The translations under genes and the position numbers were made by a program. The notes beneath the pieces were generated by a model, which was given only the letters and a program-made list of their open reading frames with translations, had not been told where the DNA came from and searched no databases. DNA of 64,000 nucleotides from Blastococcus sp. DSM 46786 (lineage in GTDB: Bacteria > Actinomycetota > Actinomycetes > Mycobacteriales > Geodermatophilaceae). This document shows positions 17,428 to 27,723 of the stretch, in pieces. The stretch is taken from positions 1-64,000 of the forward strand of contig NZ_FOAO01000021.1 in assembly GCF_900109665.1 (NCBI RefSeq), in the 5' to 3' direction. Positions within the stretch are counted from its first letter, which is position 1. Each line of letters opens with the position of its first letter.

Positions 17428-19125
17428 TCAGGCGCCGGACAGCTGGGCGTCGACGACCTGGCTCAGCGTGGTGGCCCCCCGCTCGCTCACCGACAGGACG
17501 AAGCGCGCCTCGCGTCCGTCCAGCACCAGCTCGCCGATCTGGTTGCCGAAGAACGGTCCGGCCTGCTTCTCCCACTCCAGGCCGGCGGGCTCGGCGCCCA
17601 CCCACCGCGCCAGCGCCGCCATCAGCCGGCGGGCGCGCCGGCTCCAGCCGATCCGGAAGGCCACCTTGATCGGGTGCGGCGCCTGGTTGTGCAGCGGCGA
17701 CACGGTGAGCTGGTGGACCCGCGAGGCGAGCCCGCCCGGCTCCACGACCTCGGCGGCGTAGGCGTGGTGCACGTCGCCGGAGAGCACCAGCGCGGTCGCC
17801 GGGGGCCGGCCGTGCTCCCCGCGGGCGACCGACAGCAGCGCCCGCCCGAGCCGGTCGAAGGAGTGCCCGAAGGCCGCCCAGTGCTCGAGGTCGGCGAGCT
17901 GGCGCACCTGTTCGGCCAGCCGTCCCCGCCAGCGGCCGTGGTGGCGCAGGTTCAGCGTGGCGTTCCACCGCTCGAGCGAGTCGACGGCGTGCGGCAGCAG
18001 CCAGGGCAGCGAGGTGCCGACGACGAGGTGCTCGACGCCGTCCCGCGCGGCCTGCCGCATCGCGGCCTCGACCCAGTCGAACTCGTCGTCGTCCAGCATG
18101 CGGCGGCCGGTCTCCTCCAGCACCCGCCCGGCGCGGCTGTCGACCATGACCAGCCGCGCGTCGCCCCAGTGCCGCACGAAGCTCCAGCGGACGCTCGCGG
18201 GATCGGCGTCGGCGCGGACGGCCATCTCGCGGAGGATCGGCTCGGCGTCGGCGGGGGTCTCGCCGGAGGCGTCCACGAGGTCCTGGACGGCGCGCCACAC
18301 CTTGTTCTCGGCCAGCTCCTGGGGGCTCAGGTTGCCCAGGTGCTGGTAGACCCAGTAGCTGATCAGCCCGCCGGTGATCCGGCCGTCCCACCACTGCTGC
18401 GCGCGCATCCTCCGCCGCCAGGCGGCCGAGGTGTTCCAGTCGTCGATCATCTCGTGGTCGTCGAAGATCATCGACGACGGGATGGTGGAGAGCAGCCAGC
18501 GCACCTCCGGGTCCCGCCAGGACTCCACGTAGAGGTGGGTGTACTCCTCGAAGTCCGCGACCTGCGCCTTCGGCGCCCGGGCCCGCTGCTCGCCCTCGCG
18601 CCGGCGGGTCAGCCGGCCGTGGGTGCGCTCGGTCAGCTCGTCGGCGTAGACCTGGTCGCCGAGGAGGACGAGAGCGTCCGGCCACTCGTCCTCGGGCCGG
18701 GCCGCGAGCTGCCGGGCGTACAGGTCGAGCGCGTCGGGCGGGATGCCCTCGGAGTCCTGCACGGTGCGGGCGCTGGCGTACCGGCAGGAGCCGAACGCGA
18801 GCCGGAAGGGCCCGGGCCGTCCGGGCGTGCGGATGCGGCTGGGCGGGAAAGCGGAACCGGCCGGCGGCCAGACGAGGGCGCCGTCGAGCCGCACCTCGTA
18901 CGGCGTGGTGCTGCCCGGTTCCAGCTCCTCCACGAGGACCAGGGCGAAGTGGTGGCCGCCCACGGAGAAGGTGCGGGTCCGCCGCCCCAGCACGTCGACC
19001 TCGCAGGGCCGGTCGGTCTCCACCCAGACGGTGGCCGAGACGGGGTCCACGTGCCGCAGGAGGGGGCCCAGCACGAGGTCGGGGGAGGGGGCGGCGGGCG
19101 GCGGCATGGGCACAGCCTGGCGCAT
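17428..19125 (-). CDS. PhoD-like alkaline phosphatase
   Basis: The 565-residue protein belongs to the PhoD/metallophosphatase group. It starts with a beta-sandwich segment (GPLLRHVDPVSATVWVET) and then the phosphatase core with GDQVYADE, MIFDDHEMIDDW, LVMVDSR and SGDVHHAY as metal ligands. No export signal is visible, unlike twin-arginine PhoD, so it may act in the cytoplasm. The start chosen is ATG 19125, with GGAGG very close to it; ATG 19107 is an alternative. A longer frame to 19236 would overlap the start of ftsY and is unlikely. Confidence 0.85.
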   Translation of the reverse strand: MRQAVPMPPPAAPSPDLVLGPLLRHVDPVSATVWVETDRPCEVDVLGRRTRTFSVGGHHFALVLVEELEPGSTTPYEVRLDGALVWPPAGSAFPPSRIRTPGRPGPFRLAFGSCRYASARTVQDSEGIPPDALDLYARQLAARPEDEWPDALVLLGDQVYADELTERTHGRLTRRREGEQRARAPKAQVADFEEYTHLYVESWRDPEVRWLLSTIPSSMIFDDHEMIDDWNTSAAWRRRMRAQQWWDGRITGGLISYWVYQHLGNLSPQELAENKVWRAVQDLVDASGETPADAEPILREMAVRADADPASVRWSFVRHWGDARLVMVDSRAGRVLEETGRRMLDDDEFDWVEAAMRQAARDGVEHLVVGTSLPWLLPHAVDSLERWNATLNLRHHGRWRGRLAEQVRQLADLEHWAAFGHSFDRLGRALLSVARGEHGRPPATALVLSGDVHHAYAAEVVEPGGLASRVHQLTVSPLHNQAPHPIKVAFRIGWSRRARRLMAALARWVGAEPAGLEWEKQAGPFFGNQIGELVLDGREARFVLSVSERGATTLSQVVDAQLSGA

Positions 19126-19193
19126 CTGCCTCCGCGTGCGGGGACCCGTCGTGCCGGAGGTGCTCGGTGGACGGGTACTGGGAGACTCGCGGC

Positions 19194-20414
19194 ATGGAAT
19201 TCGTGCTGATCGCGATCGCGATCCTGGTCGTGGCACTGATCCTCGGTGTCAGCCTCCTCGTCGGCCGCGGCCGGCGGACCACGCGCCTCGACGACGACGC
19301 CACCAGCGGCACGACGCTGACCCGGCCCCGGCCACCGGCCCCGCCGGTCGAGCAGCCGCGGCCGACGGGCGCCACCGCCTCCGGCCTGGGCCTGCAGGAC
19401 CAGCCCGACGCGGTCGTCCCCGAGGCCCCGCCGACGGTCGAGCTGCCCCCGGCCGAGCCCGAGCCGGGGCTGGTGTTCGACCAGCCGGCCCCCTCGGCCG
19501 GCCGGCTGGTGCGGCTGCGGTCGCGGCTGGCCCGGTCGCAGTCCTCGCTGGGCCGCGGCCTGCTCACCGTGCTGGCCCGGGAGAAGCTGACCGAGGACGA
19601 CTGGGAGGAGGTCGAGGAGACCCTGCTCGCCGCCGACGTGGGCGTCTCCGCGACGACCCAGATCGTGGAGCGGCTGCGCACCCGGTCGATGGTGCTGGCC
19701 ACCGCCTCGGGTGCCGAGCTGCGCGAGCTCCTCGTCGAGAACCTCACCGCGGTGCTCGGGCCCGACCTCGACCGGTCGCTCGGCACCTCCCGGCACGAGG
19801 GGCGGCCCGGCGTGGTGCTGGTCGTGGGCGTCAACGGCGCCGGCAAGACCACCACCGTCGGCAAGCTCGCGCGCGTGCTCGTCGGTGACGGCAAGAGCGT
19901 GATCCTGGGCGCGGCCGACACCTTCCGGGCGGCCGCCGCCGACCAGCTCGAGACCTGGGGCGAGCGGGTGGGCGTGCTCACCGTCCGCGGCCGCGAGGGC
20001 GGCGACCCCGCTGCCGTGGCCTTCGAGGCCGTGCGCACCGGCGTCGAGGCCGAGGTGGACACCGTCGTCGTCGACACCGCGGGCCGGCTGCACACCAAGT
20101 CCGGGCTCATGGACGAGCTGGGCAAGGTGAAGCGGGTCGTGGAGAAGCAGTCGCCGGTCACCGAGGTGCTGCTGGTGCTCGACGCCACCACCGGGCAGAA
20201 CGGCGTCGTGCAGGCCCGGGTGTTCACCGAGGCGGTCGAGGTCACCGGCGTGGTGCTCACCAAGCTCGACGGCACCGCGAAGGGCGGCATCGTCGTCCGG
20301 GTGCAGCAGGAGCTGGGCATCCCGGTGAAGCTGATCGGCCTGGGGGAGGGGCCCGACGACCTCGCACCGTTCGAGCCGCGGGTGTTCGCCGAGGGGCTGG
20401 TCGGCGACGCCTGA
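19194..20414 (+). CDS. ftsY: Signal recognition particle receptor FtsY
   Basis: FtsY is the membrane receptor for the SRP. The 406-residue protein begins with a transmembrane helix (residues 2-24), as in other actinobacterial FtsY proteins, followed by an acidic, proline-rich linker (to about residue 105) and the NG domain. The GTPase motifs are VNGAGKTTTVGKL, DTFRAAA, DTAGRLH and LTKLDGTAKGG. GGGAG lies nine bases before the ATG. Its partner Ffh is encoded at 27.7 kb. It converges directly on cbiO, with five bases between the stops. Confidence 0.96.
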   Translation: MEFVLIAIAILVVALILGVSLLVGRGRRTTRLDDDATSGTTLTRPRPPAPPVEQPRPTGATASGLGLQDQPDAVVPEAPPTVELPPAEPEPGLVFDQPAPSAGRLVRLRSRLARSQSSLGRGLLTVLAREKLTEDDWEEVEETLLAADVGVSATTQIVERLRTRSMVLATASGAELRELLVENLTAVLGPDLDRSLGTSRHEGRPGVVLVVGVNGAGKTTTVGKLARVLVGDGKSVILGAADTFRAAAADQLETWGERVGVLTVRGREGGDPAAVAFEAVRTGVEAEVDTVVVDTAGRLHTKSGLMDELGKVKRVVEKQSPVTEVLLVLDATTGQNGVVQARVFTEAVEVTGVVLTKLDGTAKGGIVVRVQQELGIPVKLIGLGEGPDDLAPFEPRVFAEGLVGDA

Positions 20415-20419
20415 GTCGC

Positions 20420-21163
20420 TCAGCCGGCGGGGGAGAAGCCGTACGGCAGCTCCAGCCGGTGGTCGGCGAGCAGGCGGGCGTCGGAGAGCACCTCCGGCGT
20501 CGGTTCGTCGGCCACCACGACGCCGCCGTCCAGGATCACCGACCGCGGGCAGAGCTGGGCGGCGTAGGGCAGGTCGTGGGTGATCATCAGCAGGGTCACC
20601 GGGAGCTCGGCCAGCACCTCGGCGAGCTCCCGGCGGCCGGCCGGGTCGAGGTTTGACGACGGTTCGTCGAGGACGACGATCTCCGGCTGCATCGCCAGCA
20701 CGGTGGCGACGGCGACGCGGCGGCGCTGCCCGAAGGACAGGTGGTGCGGGGGGCGGTCGGCGGCGTCGGACATGCGCACCTGCGCCAGCGCCGCGGCCAC
20801 CCGGTCGGCGACCTCGGGCTCGGGCAGGCCGAGGTTGCGCGGTCCGAAGGCGACGTCCTCGCCGACGGTGGGCATGAACAGCTGGTCGTCGGGATCCTGG
20901 AACACCACGCCCACCCGCCGGCGGATCTCCTGCAGCGAACGCTTCTCCACCGGCAGGCCGGCGACGGTGACCGAGCCGCGCCCGGCCCTCAGGATGCCGT
21001 TGAGGTGCAGCACCAGCGTGGTCTTGCCTGCGCCGTTGGGGCCCAGGAGCGCGACCCGCTCGCCCCGCTCCACGCGCAGGTCCACGCCGAACAGCGCCTG
21101 GTGCCCGTCCGGGTAGGCGAAGGCGAGGTCCTCGACCAGGAGGGACGGCGGGGGCGCGCTCAC
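20420..21163 (-). CDS. cbiO: Ni/Co ECF importer ATPase (CbiO-type)
   Basis: The 247-residue ATPase powers an energy-coupling-factor metal importer. Walker A is LLGPNGAGKTT, the Q-loop is VGVVFQDPDDQLFMPTV, the signature HLSFGQRRRVAVATVLA replaces the usual LSGGQ, and Walker B is IVVLDEPSSNLDP. The GTG start lies inside the cbiQ stop, so the last two genes are translationally coupled. It is the last gene of the cbiM-PDGLE-cbiQ-cbiO unit. Confidence 0.92.
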   Translation of the reverse strand: MSAPPPSLLVEDLAFAYPDGHQALFGVDLRVERGERVALLGPNGAGKTTLVLHLNGILRAGRGSVTVAGLPVEKRSLQEIRRRVGVVFQDPDDQLFMPTVGEDVAFGPRNLGLPEPEVADRVAAALAQVRMSDAADRPPHHLSFGQRRRVAVATVLAMQPEIVVLDEPSSNLDPAGRRELAEVLAELPVTLLMITHDLPYAAQLCPRSVILDGGVVVADEPTPEVLSDARLLADHRLELPYGFSPAG

Positions 21164-21942
21164 CCCGCCAGCATCCCGGCTGCCAGCACCGCCGCCGCGG
21201 CCAGGGGGAGGCTCAGTGCCACCGCCCACGACCGCGGGGCCACGGGTGCCGGCGGGCCGGTGGGCACGCTGCCGGTGTAACCGCGGCTGAGCATCGCCAG
21301 GTGCACCCGCTCGCCGCGCTCGTACGACCGCACGAACAGCGCGCCGGCGGTGGCGCCCAGCACCCGCAGTCCGCGCAGGCCGCCGCCGGTGAACCCGCGC
21401 GACTCCCGGGCCACGCGCATGCGGTGCAACTCGCCGCCCACCACGTCGGCGTAGCGGATCATGAACATCAGGATCTGCACGAGGACCTGAGGCAGCCGGA
21501 GCCGCTCGAGCCCGCGCAGCAGCGCCCGCGGCTCGGTCGTCGCCGCCAGCACCGTCGCGGCGAGGACGGACAGCGTCGCCTTCGCCAGCAGCCCGCCGCC
21601 TGCCGCCAGGCCGCTCCGGGAGAGCGACAGGCCGAGCACCTCCACCTGCGGTCCGCCGGCCACGAAGGGCAGCAGGACGGCGAAGGCGGCGAAGGGGATC
21701 TCCACGACCAGCCCGCGCAGCAGCCGGCCGGGGCCGACCCCCGCCACGGTCGCGGCGGTGAGTACCGCGAGCAGGTACCCGGCGTAGGCCACCGGCGCCC
21801 AGGGGGCGTGCACCGGTGTGGCGACCACGACCAGGGCGAACGCCAGCACGGACACGAGCTTCACGTGCGGCTCCAGCCGGTGGACGGCGGTGCCGCCCGG
21901 CATGTAGCGCGCGGTCAGCGCGCCCCCGTGTGCGGCGCCCAC
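21160..21942 (-). CDS. cbiQ: Ni/Co ECF importer transmembrane protein (CbiQ-type)
   Basis: This 260-residue integral membrane protein couples the ATPase to the substrate-binding subunit. It has about five hydrophobic segments and the family motif MRVARESRGFTGGGLRGLR, the coupling helix that touches CbiO. It begins with GTG at 21942, one base after the preceding stop; ATG 21903 would shorten it by 13 residues. Metal specificity cannot be told from this subunit. Confidence 0.9.
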   Translation of the reverse strand: MGAAHGGALTARYMPGGTAVHRLEPHVKLVSVLAFALVVVATPVHAPWAPVAYAGYLLAVLTAATVAGVGPGRLLRGLVVEIPFAAFAVLLPFVAGGPQVEVLGLSLSRSGLAAGGGLLAKATLSVLAATVLAATTEPRALLRGLERLRLPQVLVQILMFMIRYADVVGGELHRMRVARESRGFTGGGLRGLRVLGATAGALFVRSYERGERVHLAMLSRGYTGSVPTGPPAPVAPRSWAVALSLPLAAAAVLAAGMLAG

Positions 21943-21943
21943 G

Positions 21944-22255
21944 TCAGGTGCGGTCGGCGGGGGTGGCGCGCCGGCGCAGCACCAGCGTCAGCCCGCCGGC
22001 CAGGGCGAGGGTGACCACGACGCCGATGACGCCGGCCGCGCCGGCCGAGAGCCGGTTCTCCGCGCCGTCGACCAGGTAGTCGGCCAGCGGTGAGCCCGCG
22101 GTGGCGCTGTCCTCGGCACTCTGGGCGAAGCCGGCCCGGTCGGCGGCGTGCTCGAGCCCGTCGGGGGAGCCGCTGGCGTACCAGCTGAGCACACCGGCGA
22201 CGAGCAGCGCCGCCGCGAAGCCGACGATCCAGAGGGTGCGGCCGCGCCGGGTCAC
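21944..22255 (-). CDS. PDGLE-domain membrane protein (CbiN-like)
   Basis: This 103-residue protein has two transmembrane helices (residues about 8-27 and 75-95) flanking the motif SPDGLEHAADRAGF, which defines the PDGLE domain. Such proteins stand where CbiN or NikN stands in cobalt and nickel importers and are thought to help load the metal. It starts at GTG 22255 inside the cbiM stop and ends one base before cbiQ. Confidence 0.85.
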   Translation of the reverse strand: MTRRGRTLWIVGFAAALLVAGVLSWYASGSPDGLEHAADRAGFAQSAEDSATAGSPLADYLVDGAENRLSAGAAGVIGVVVTLALAGGLTLVLRRRATPADRT

Positions 22256-22953
22256 CGGGCTCCCTCCATGACCGCGGCAGGACGGCCGGCCAGCGGGGTG
22301 GCCGTGCGCAGCCGGGCGGCGCCGTGCACGAGGTCGGGGCGCACGGCGAGCACAGCGCCCACGACGGCCACGGTGATCGCCGCCTCGCCGAGGCCGATGA
22401 GCAGGTGCACGCCGGTCATCGCCGCGGCCACCGTGCCCAGCGGGACGTCGACGGTCCCGCCGATCTCGAAGAGGACGACGAACGCCAGCGCCGCGGCCGG
22501 CACGGAGAGGAAAGCGGCGGTGCCCGTGGCCGTCAGGAGCCCGGTGCGGGTGCGGGGCAGCAGGGCGGACAGGCCGCGGAACACCCCGTAGCCGATCACC
22601 ACGGCCATCAGCGCCATGAGCGTGACGTTCGTGCCCAGCGCGGTGAGCCCGCCGTCGGCGAAGAGCACCGCCTGCACGAGGAGGACCACGGTCATGCACA
22701 GCACCGCCGTCCACGGGCCGACCAGGACGGCGGCGAGCACCGCGCCGATCAGGTGTCCGCTGGTGCCGGTGGCGACGGGGAAGTTGATCATCTGGCCGGC
22801 GAACACGAAGGCCGCGGTGAGCCCGGCCAGCGGCGCAGTCCGGTCGTCCAGCTCGGTGCGGGCCTTGCGGAGGGCCAAGGCGACGGTGCCGGCGGCGAGG
22901 GCGCCGGTGGCCAGCGAGGTGGGGACGTCGAGGAAGCCGTCGGGTACGTGCAC
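22252..22953 (-). CDS. cbiM: Ni/Co ECF importer substrate-binding subunit (CbiM-type)
   Basis: CbiM binds the metal through its extreme N-terminus, and here GTG 22953 gives VHVPDGFLD, the exact metal-site region of the family. AAGG is eight bases upstream of that GTG. An ATG at 22974 would add seven residues in front of the metal-binding His and is less likely. The 233 residues contain about six membrane segments. No cobalamin riboswitch is visible upstream and no cobalamin genes are nearby, which favours nickel over cobalt as cargo (inference). Confidence 0.88.
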   Translation of the reverse strand: MHVPDGFLDVPTSLATGALAAGTVALALRKARTELDDRTAPLAGLTAAFVFAGQMINFPVATGTSGHLIGAVLAAVLVGPWTAVLCMTVVLLVQAVLFADGGLTALGTNVTLMALMAVVIGYGVFRGLSALLPRTRTGLLTATGTAAFLSVPAAALAFVVLFEIGGTVDVPLGTVAAAMTGVHLLIGLGEAAITVAVVGAVLAVRPDLVHGAARLRTATPLAGRPAAVMEGAR

Positions 22954-22966
22954 GACGACGACCTTA

Positions 22967-22983
22967 TTGCACATTCTTCGCAA
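22967..22983 (-). promoter_or_regulatory. Possible Nur (nickel repressor) box before cbiM
   Basis: TTGC and GCAA are separated by nine bases, a dyad matching the core TGC-N9-GCA of the Streptomyces Nur box. It lies 13 bases upstream of the likely cbiM start and overlaps an AT-rich stretch that could hold the -10. The remaining gap up to amtB (about 220 bases) shows no cobalamin-riboswitch sequence such as GCCACTG. Assignment is by pattern only. Confidence 0.45.
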
Positions 22984-23204
22984 CTGGCGCGCCGAGCGGC
23001 CGGCGGAGGTGTTCCAGGGGGCGCGCAACGCGCCCGCAATGCGGAGGCGGGACACGCGGCGAGGAGTTCACGCCCGTGAAACGCGGCGCCGACGTCGCCG
23101 GAAACACGCGCCCGGCACGGTGAGCACCGCGTCGCCCTCCCGCACGGAGGGCCCGAGCCCACCGATCCGGCCGCCCGGCCGACGACCCGACACAGGAGGT
23201 TGCC

Positions 23205-24901
<1,697 letters not shown>

Positions 24902-24927
24902 GCGCGTGCTCCGCGCATAGCGCACCC

Positions 24928-24966
24928 GTCGGCCGGGGTGGTGGGACCGCCCGCCCCCCGGCCGAC
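24928..24966 (+). terminator. Hairpin between glnB and glnD
   Basis: GTCGGCCGGGG at 24928-24938 pairs perfectly with 24956-24966, giving an 11-bp stem with a 17-base loop. It lies 26 bases after the glnB stop and 32 before glnD. It may partly terminate the amtB-glnB transcript so that glnD is made at a lower level. Confidence 0.55.
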
Positions 24967-24998
24967 GACGTCCATCCGGGCCGTACCGAGGGGGAGTC

Positions 24999-27371
24999 GT
25001 GCTGGACACCGAGGCGCTTCCGGGGCTCTCCCGCGCGGAGCGGGTCGAGGCCCTGGACGGGTGGCTCGCCGGGTTGCTGGCGGACGCCGTGGGGGGCACC
25101 CCGCCGGCCCGGGCCCGGCGCGGCGGGCCGCCGCCCCGCACGGGCACCGACGGCCTGGCCCTGGTCGCGGTCGGCAGCCTCGGCCGGCGCGAGCTGCCGC
25201 CGCACGGGGACCTGGACCTGGTCCTGGTGCACGAGGACCGGCCGGAGGTCGCCGCCGTCGCCGACGCGCTCTGGTACCCCGTCTGGGACGCCGGCCTGCG
25301 GCTGGACCACTCGGTGCGCTCGGTCGCCGACGCCGTCGCGGTCGCCTCCACCGACGTCAAGGCCGGCCTCGGGCTCCTCGACGCCCGGCTGGTGGCCGGG
25401 GACGCCGAGCTCGCCGCCCGGCTGCGGACGGCGACGCTGGTCAACTGGCGGCAGGCGGCGTCCCGGCTGCTGCCCCAGCTGCGCGACCTGCGCCGCGACC
25501 GCGCGCGCCGGCTCGGCGAGCTGGCCTTCCTGCTGGAACCCGACCTCAAGGAGGCCTACGGCGGCCTGCGCGAGGGGCAGGTGCTGCGTGCGGCGGCCGC
25601 CGCCCAGCTCGCCGACGAGCCCGCCGCCGAGGTGGAGCAGTCCTACGCGTTCCTGCTCGACGTGCGCGACGAGCTGCGCCGGCGGTCGGGGCGGGCCGCC
25701 GACGTCCTGGTGCGCCAGGAGCAGCGGGCGATCGCGGCAGCGCTCGGCCTGGCCGACGAGGACGTGCTGCTGCGCGAGGTCAGCCTGGCCGGGCGCCGGC
25801 TGGCCTTCGTCGCCGACGAGACCTGGCGGCGGGTGGAGGCGGGTCTGGTCCGCCGCCCCCGCGGCCGCTACCGCCGGGTGCGCCGCGAGCCGCTGGCCGA
25901 GGGCGTCGTCCGGCAGGGGGACGAGGTGGTCCTCGCGCGGGACGCCCGCCCCGTCGCAGACTCCGGGCTGGTGCTGCGGGCCGCGGCGGCCGCGGCCCGG
26001 GCCGACCTGCTGCTCTCGCCGTACACGCTCAAGGTGCTCGCGGTGCACAGCCCGCCGATGCCCGTGCCCTGGCCGGCCGAGGCCCGGTGGTCCTTCCTCC
26101 GGGTCCTGGCCAGCGGCCGGTCGGCGGTACCGGTGCTGGAGCAGCTGGACCAGGAGGGGTTGCTGGCCCGGCTGCTGCCGGAGTGGGACCGGGTCCGCTC
26201 GCTGCCGCAGCGCCACCCCTGGCACCGGTTCACCGTCGACCGGCACCTCATCGAGGCCGCGGCCGCCGCGTCCGAGCTGACCCGCGACGTCGACCGGCCC
26301 GACCTGCTGCTGGTCGCCTCGCTGCTGCACGACATCGGCAAGGGCTGGCCCGGCGACCACAGCGTGGTGGGGGAGCCGATCGCGGCCGCGATCGGCGCGC
26401 GCATGGGCTTCGCCGAGGCCGATGTCGCCACGCTGGGCACCCTCGTGCGTCACCACCTCCTCCTCCCCGCGACCGCGACCCGGCGGGACATCGACGACCC
26501 CGCCACCATCGAGCGGGTGGCCGCCACCATCGGGCGCGACCCCTCGGTGCTGCAGCTGCTGCACGCGCTGGCCCAGGCCGACGGCGCGGCGACGAGCGCG
26601 TCCGCCTGGTCGCCCTGGAAGGCCCACCTGGTGGCGGCGCTGGTCGCCCGGGTGCAGGCCGAGCTCGGCGGCACGCCGCTGCTGGCGCCCGAACCGGTGC
26701 TGCACCCGGCCACGCGTGCGCAGGCGACGGTGCAGGTGCCGGGTCTCCCCGGTGCGACCCGGGGCGTGACCGTCGCCATCGAGGAGGTGGCCGACGGCCG
26801 GCAGGTGACGATCGGCGCCCCCGACCGACCCGGGCTGCTCAGCACCTGCGCGGGGGTGCTCGCGCTCAACCAGCTCGACGTGCGGGCGGCGAAGATGACC
26901 GTCGCCGACGGCTATGCGACCGGCGTCTACTCGGTGCGGCCCCGGTTCGGCCGGGCCCCGGTGCCCGAGATCCTCGCCGACGGCGTGCGGGCCGCGCTCG
27001 AGGGCACGCTGCGGCTGGCGGAACGGCTGCGCCAGCGGGAGGCCGACTACCGCGAGGAGACGCGGTCGGCGCCGCCGCGCATCTCGTGGCACAACCACGA
27101 GGTCAGCGGGCGGGCCACCGGCATCGTCGAGGTGCGGGCGGGGGACCGGGCGGGGCTGCTCTACCGGCTCACCGCGGCGATCGCGGGGGAGGGGCTGGAC
27201 GTCACGTCGGCCCGGATCGAGACGCTGGGGGGTGACGCGGTCGACTGCTTCTACGTCGCGAACCCCTCGGGCTCCCCGGTGGACCCGGGGCAGCGCGCGC
27301 GGGTCGACGCGGCGCTGATCGCGGCCACGCGTGGTCCGGCGGTGGCGGTGGGGACCGACACGCCGTCCTGA
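24999..27371 (+). CDS. glnD: PII nucleotidyltransferase/adenylyl-removing enzyme
   Basis: The 790-residue enzyme has the full GlnD layout. The nucleotidyltransferase site is GSLGRRELPPHGDLDLVLV near residues 54-72, the HD hydrolase site is LLHDIGKGWPGDHS near residue 440, and two ACT domains follow (starting at VTIGAPDRPGLL and VRAGDRAGLLYR). In Actinobacteria this enzyme adenylylates rather than uridylylates PII. GGGGAG lies just upstream of GTG 24999. It is the third gene of the amtB-glnB-glnD set. Confidence 0.95.
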   Translation: MLDTEALPGLSRAERVEALDGWLAGLLADAVGGTPPARARRGGPPPRTGTDGLALVAVGSLGRRELPPHGDLDLVLVHEDRPEVAAVADALWYPVWDAGLRLDHSVRSVADAVAVASTDVKAGLGLLDARLVAGDAELAARLRTATLVNWRQAASRLLPQLRDLRRDRARRLGELAFLLEPDLKEAYGGLREGQVLRAAAAAQLADEPAAEVEQSYAFLLDVRDELRRRSGRAADVLVRQEQRAIAAALGLADEDVLLREVSLAGRRLAFVADETWRRVEAGLVRRPRGRYRRVRREPLAEGVVRQGDEVVLARDARPVADSGLVLRAAAAAARADLLLSPYTLKVLAVHSPPMPVPWPAEARWSFLRVLASGRSAVPVLEQLDQEGLLARLLPEWDRVRSLPQRHPWHRFTVDRHLIEAAAAASELTRDVDRPDLLLVASLLHDIGKGWPGDHSVVGEPIAAAIGARMGFAEADVATLGTLVRHHLLLPATATRRDIDDPATIERVAATIGRDPSVLQLLHALAQADGAATSASAWSPWKAHLVAALVARVQAELGGTPLLAPEPVLHPATRAQATVQVPGLPGATRGVTVAIEEVADGRQVTIGAPDRPGLLSTCAGVLALNQLDVRAAKMTVADGYATGVYSVRPRFGRAPVPEILADGVRAALEGTLRLAERLRQREADYREETRSAPPRISWHNHEVSGRATGIVEVRAGDRAGLLYRLTAAIAGEGLDVTSARIETLGGDAVDCFYVANPSGSPVDPGQRARVDAALIAATRGPAVAVGTDTPS

Positions 27372-27453
27372 GCTACGCGGTTCTGTCGGAGGTCCGTGCG
27401 ACGGTCGGGGTGATCGGGACGGACCGGTCCCATCGGCCGAGAGGAGCCTGCTC

Positions 27454-27645
27454 GTGGACAGCCGCCACTGGCCCTGCCCGTCCTGCGGGGACGACCGGGA
27501 CTTCGTGCAGCCGCCGTGCGTCGACGGCCACACCGAGGACGGCGGCGAGTGCCCCGAGTGGGCCTGCGCCGACTGCGGTACCGCGCTCGCCACCGGGGGT
27601 GCGGTCGTCGTGCGCATCGAGGCCGGCTCCGCCCGCGCGGCCTGA
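27454..27645 (+). CDS. Small zinc-ribbon-like protein
   Basis: From GTG 27454, with GAGGAG eight bases upstream, the frame gives 63 residues. Six cysteines fall in a zinc-ribbon-like pattern: CPSCG near residue 8, then PPC, ECPEWAC and ADCG. The last third is hydrophobic beta-like sequence. I do not recognise the family; the cysteine pattern suggests metal binding. It lies alone between glnD and ffh. Confidence 0.65.
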   Translation: MDSRHWPCPSCGDDRDFVQPPCVDGHTEDGGECPEWACADCGTALATGGAVVVRIEAGSARAA

Positions 27646-27665
27646 ACGCCCCCGGCGCGCCCTCG

Positions 27666-27671
27666 TTAGGC
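27666..27671 (+). promoter_or_regulatory. Possible -10 element of ffh
   Basis: TAGGCT fits TANNNT and lies about 52 bases before the ffh GTG, in the short gap after the zinc-ribbon gene. A ribosome site (GAGGAC) stands before the start codon. No clear -35 is visible. Confidence 0.35.
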
Positions 27672-27723
27672 TGGGAGCCGAGTGGCGCGGCGAGCCCGCG
27701 CCCGTGACTGCTGAGGACGTGCT

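Noticed and set aside
22954-23204. Cobalamin riboswitch upstream of cbiM
   Set aside because: No conserved box such as GCCACTG and no suitable folded region could be found on the minus strand.
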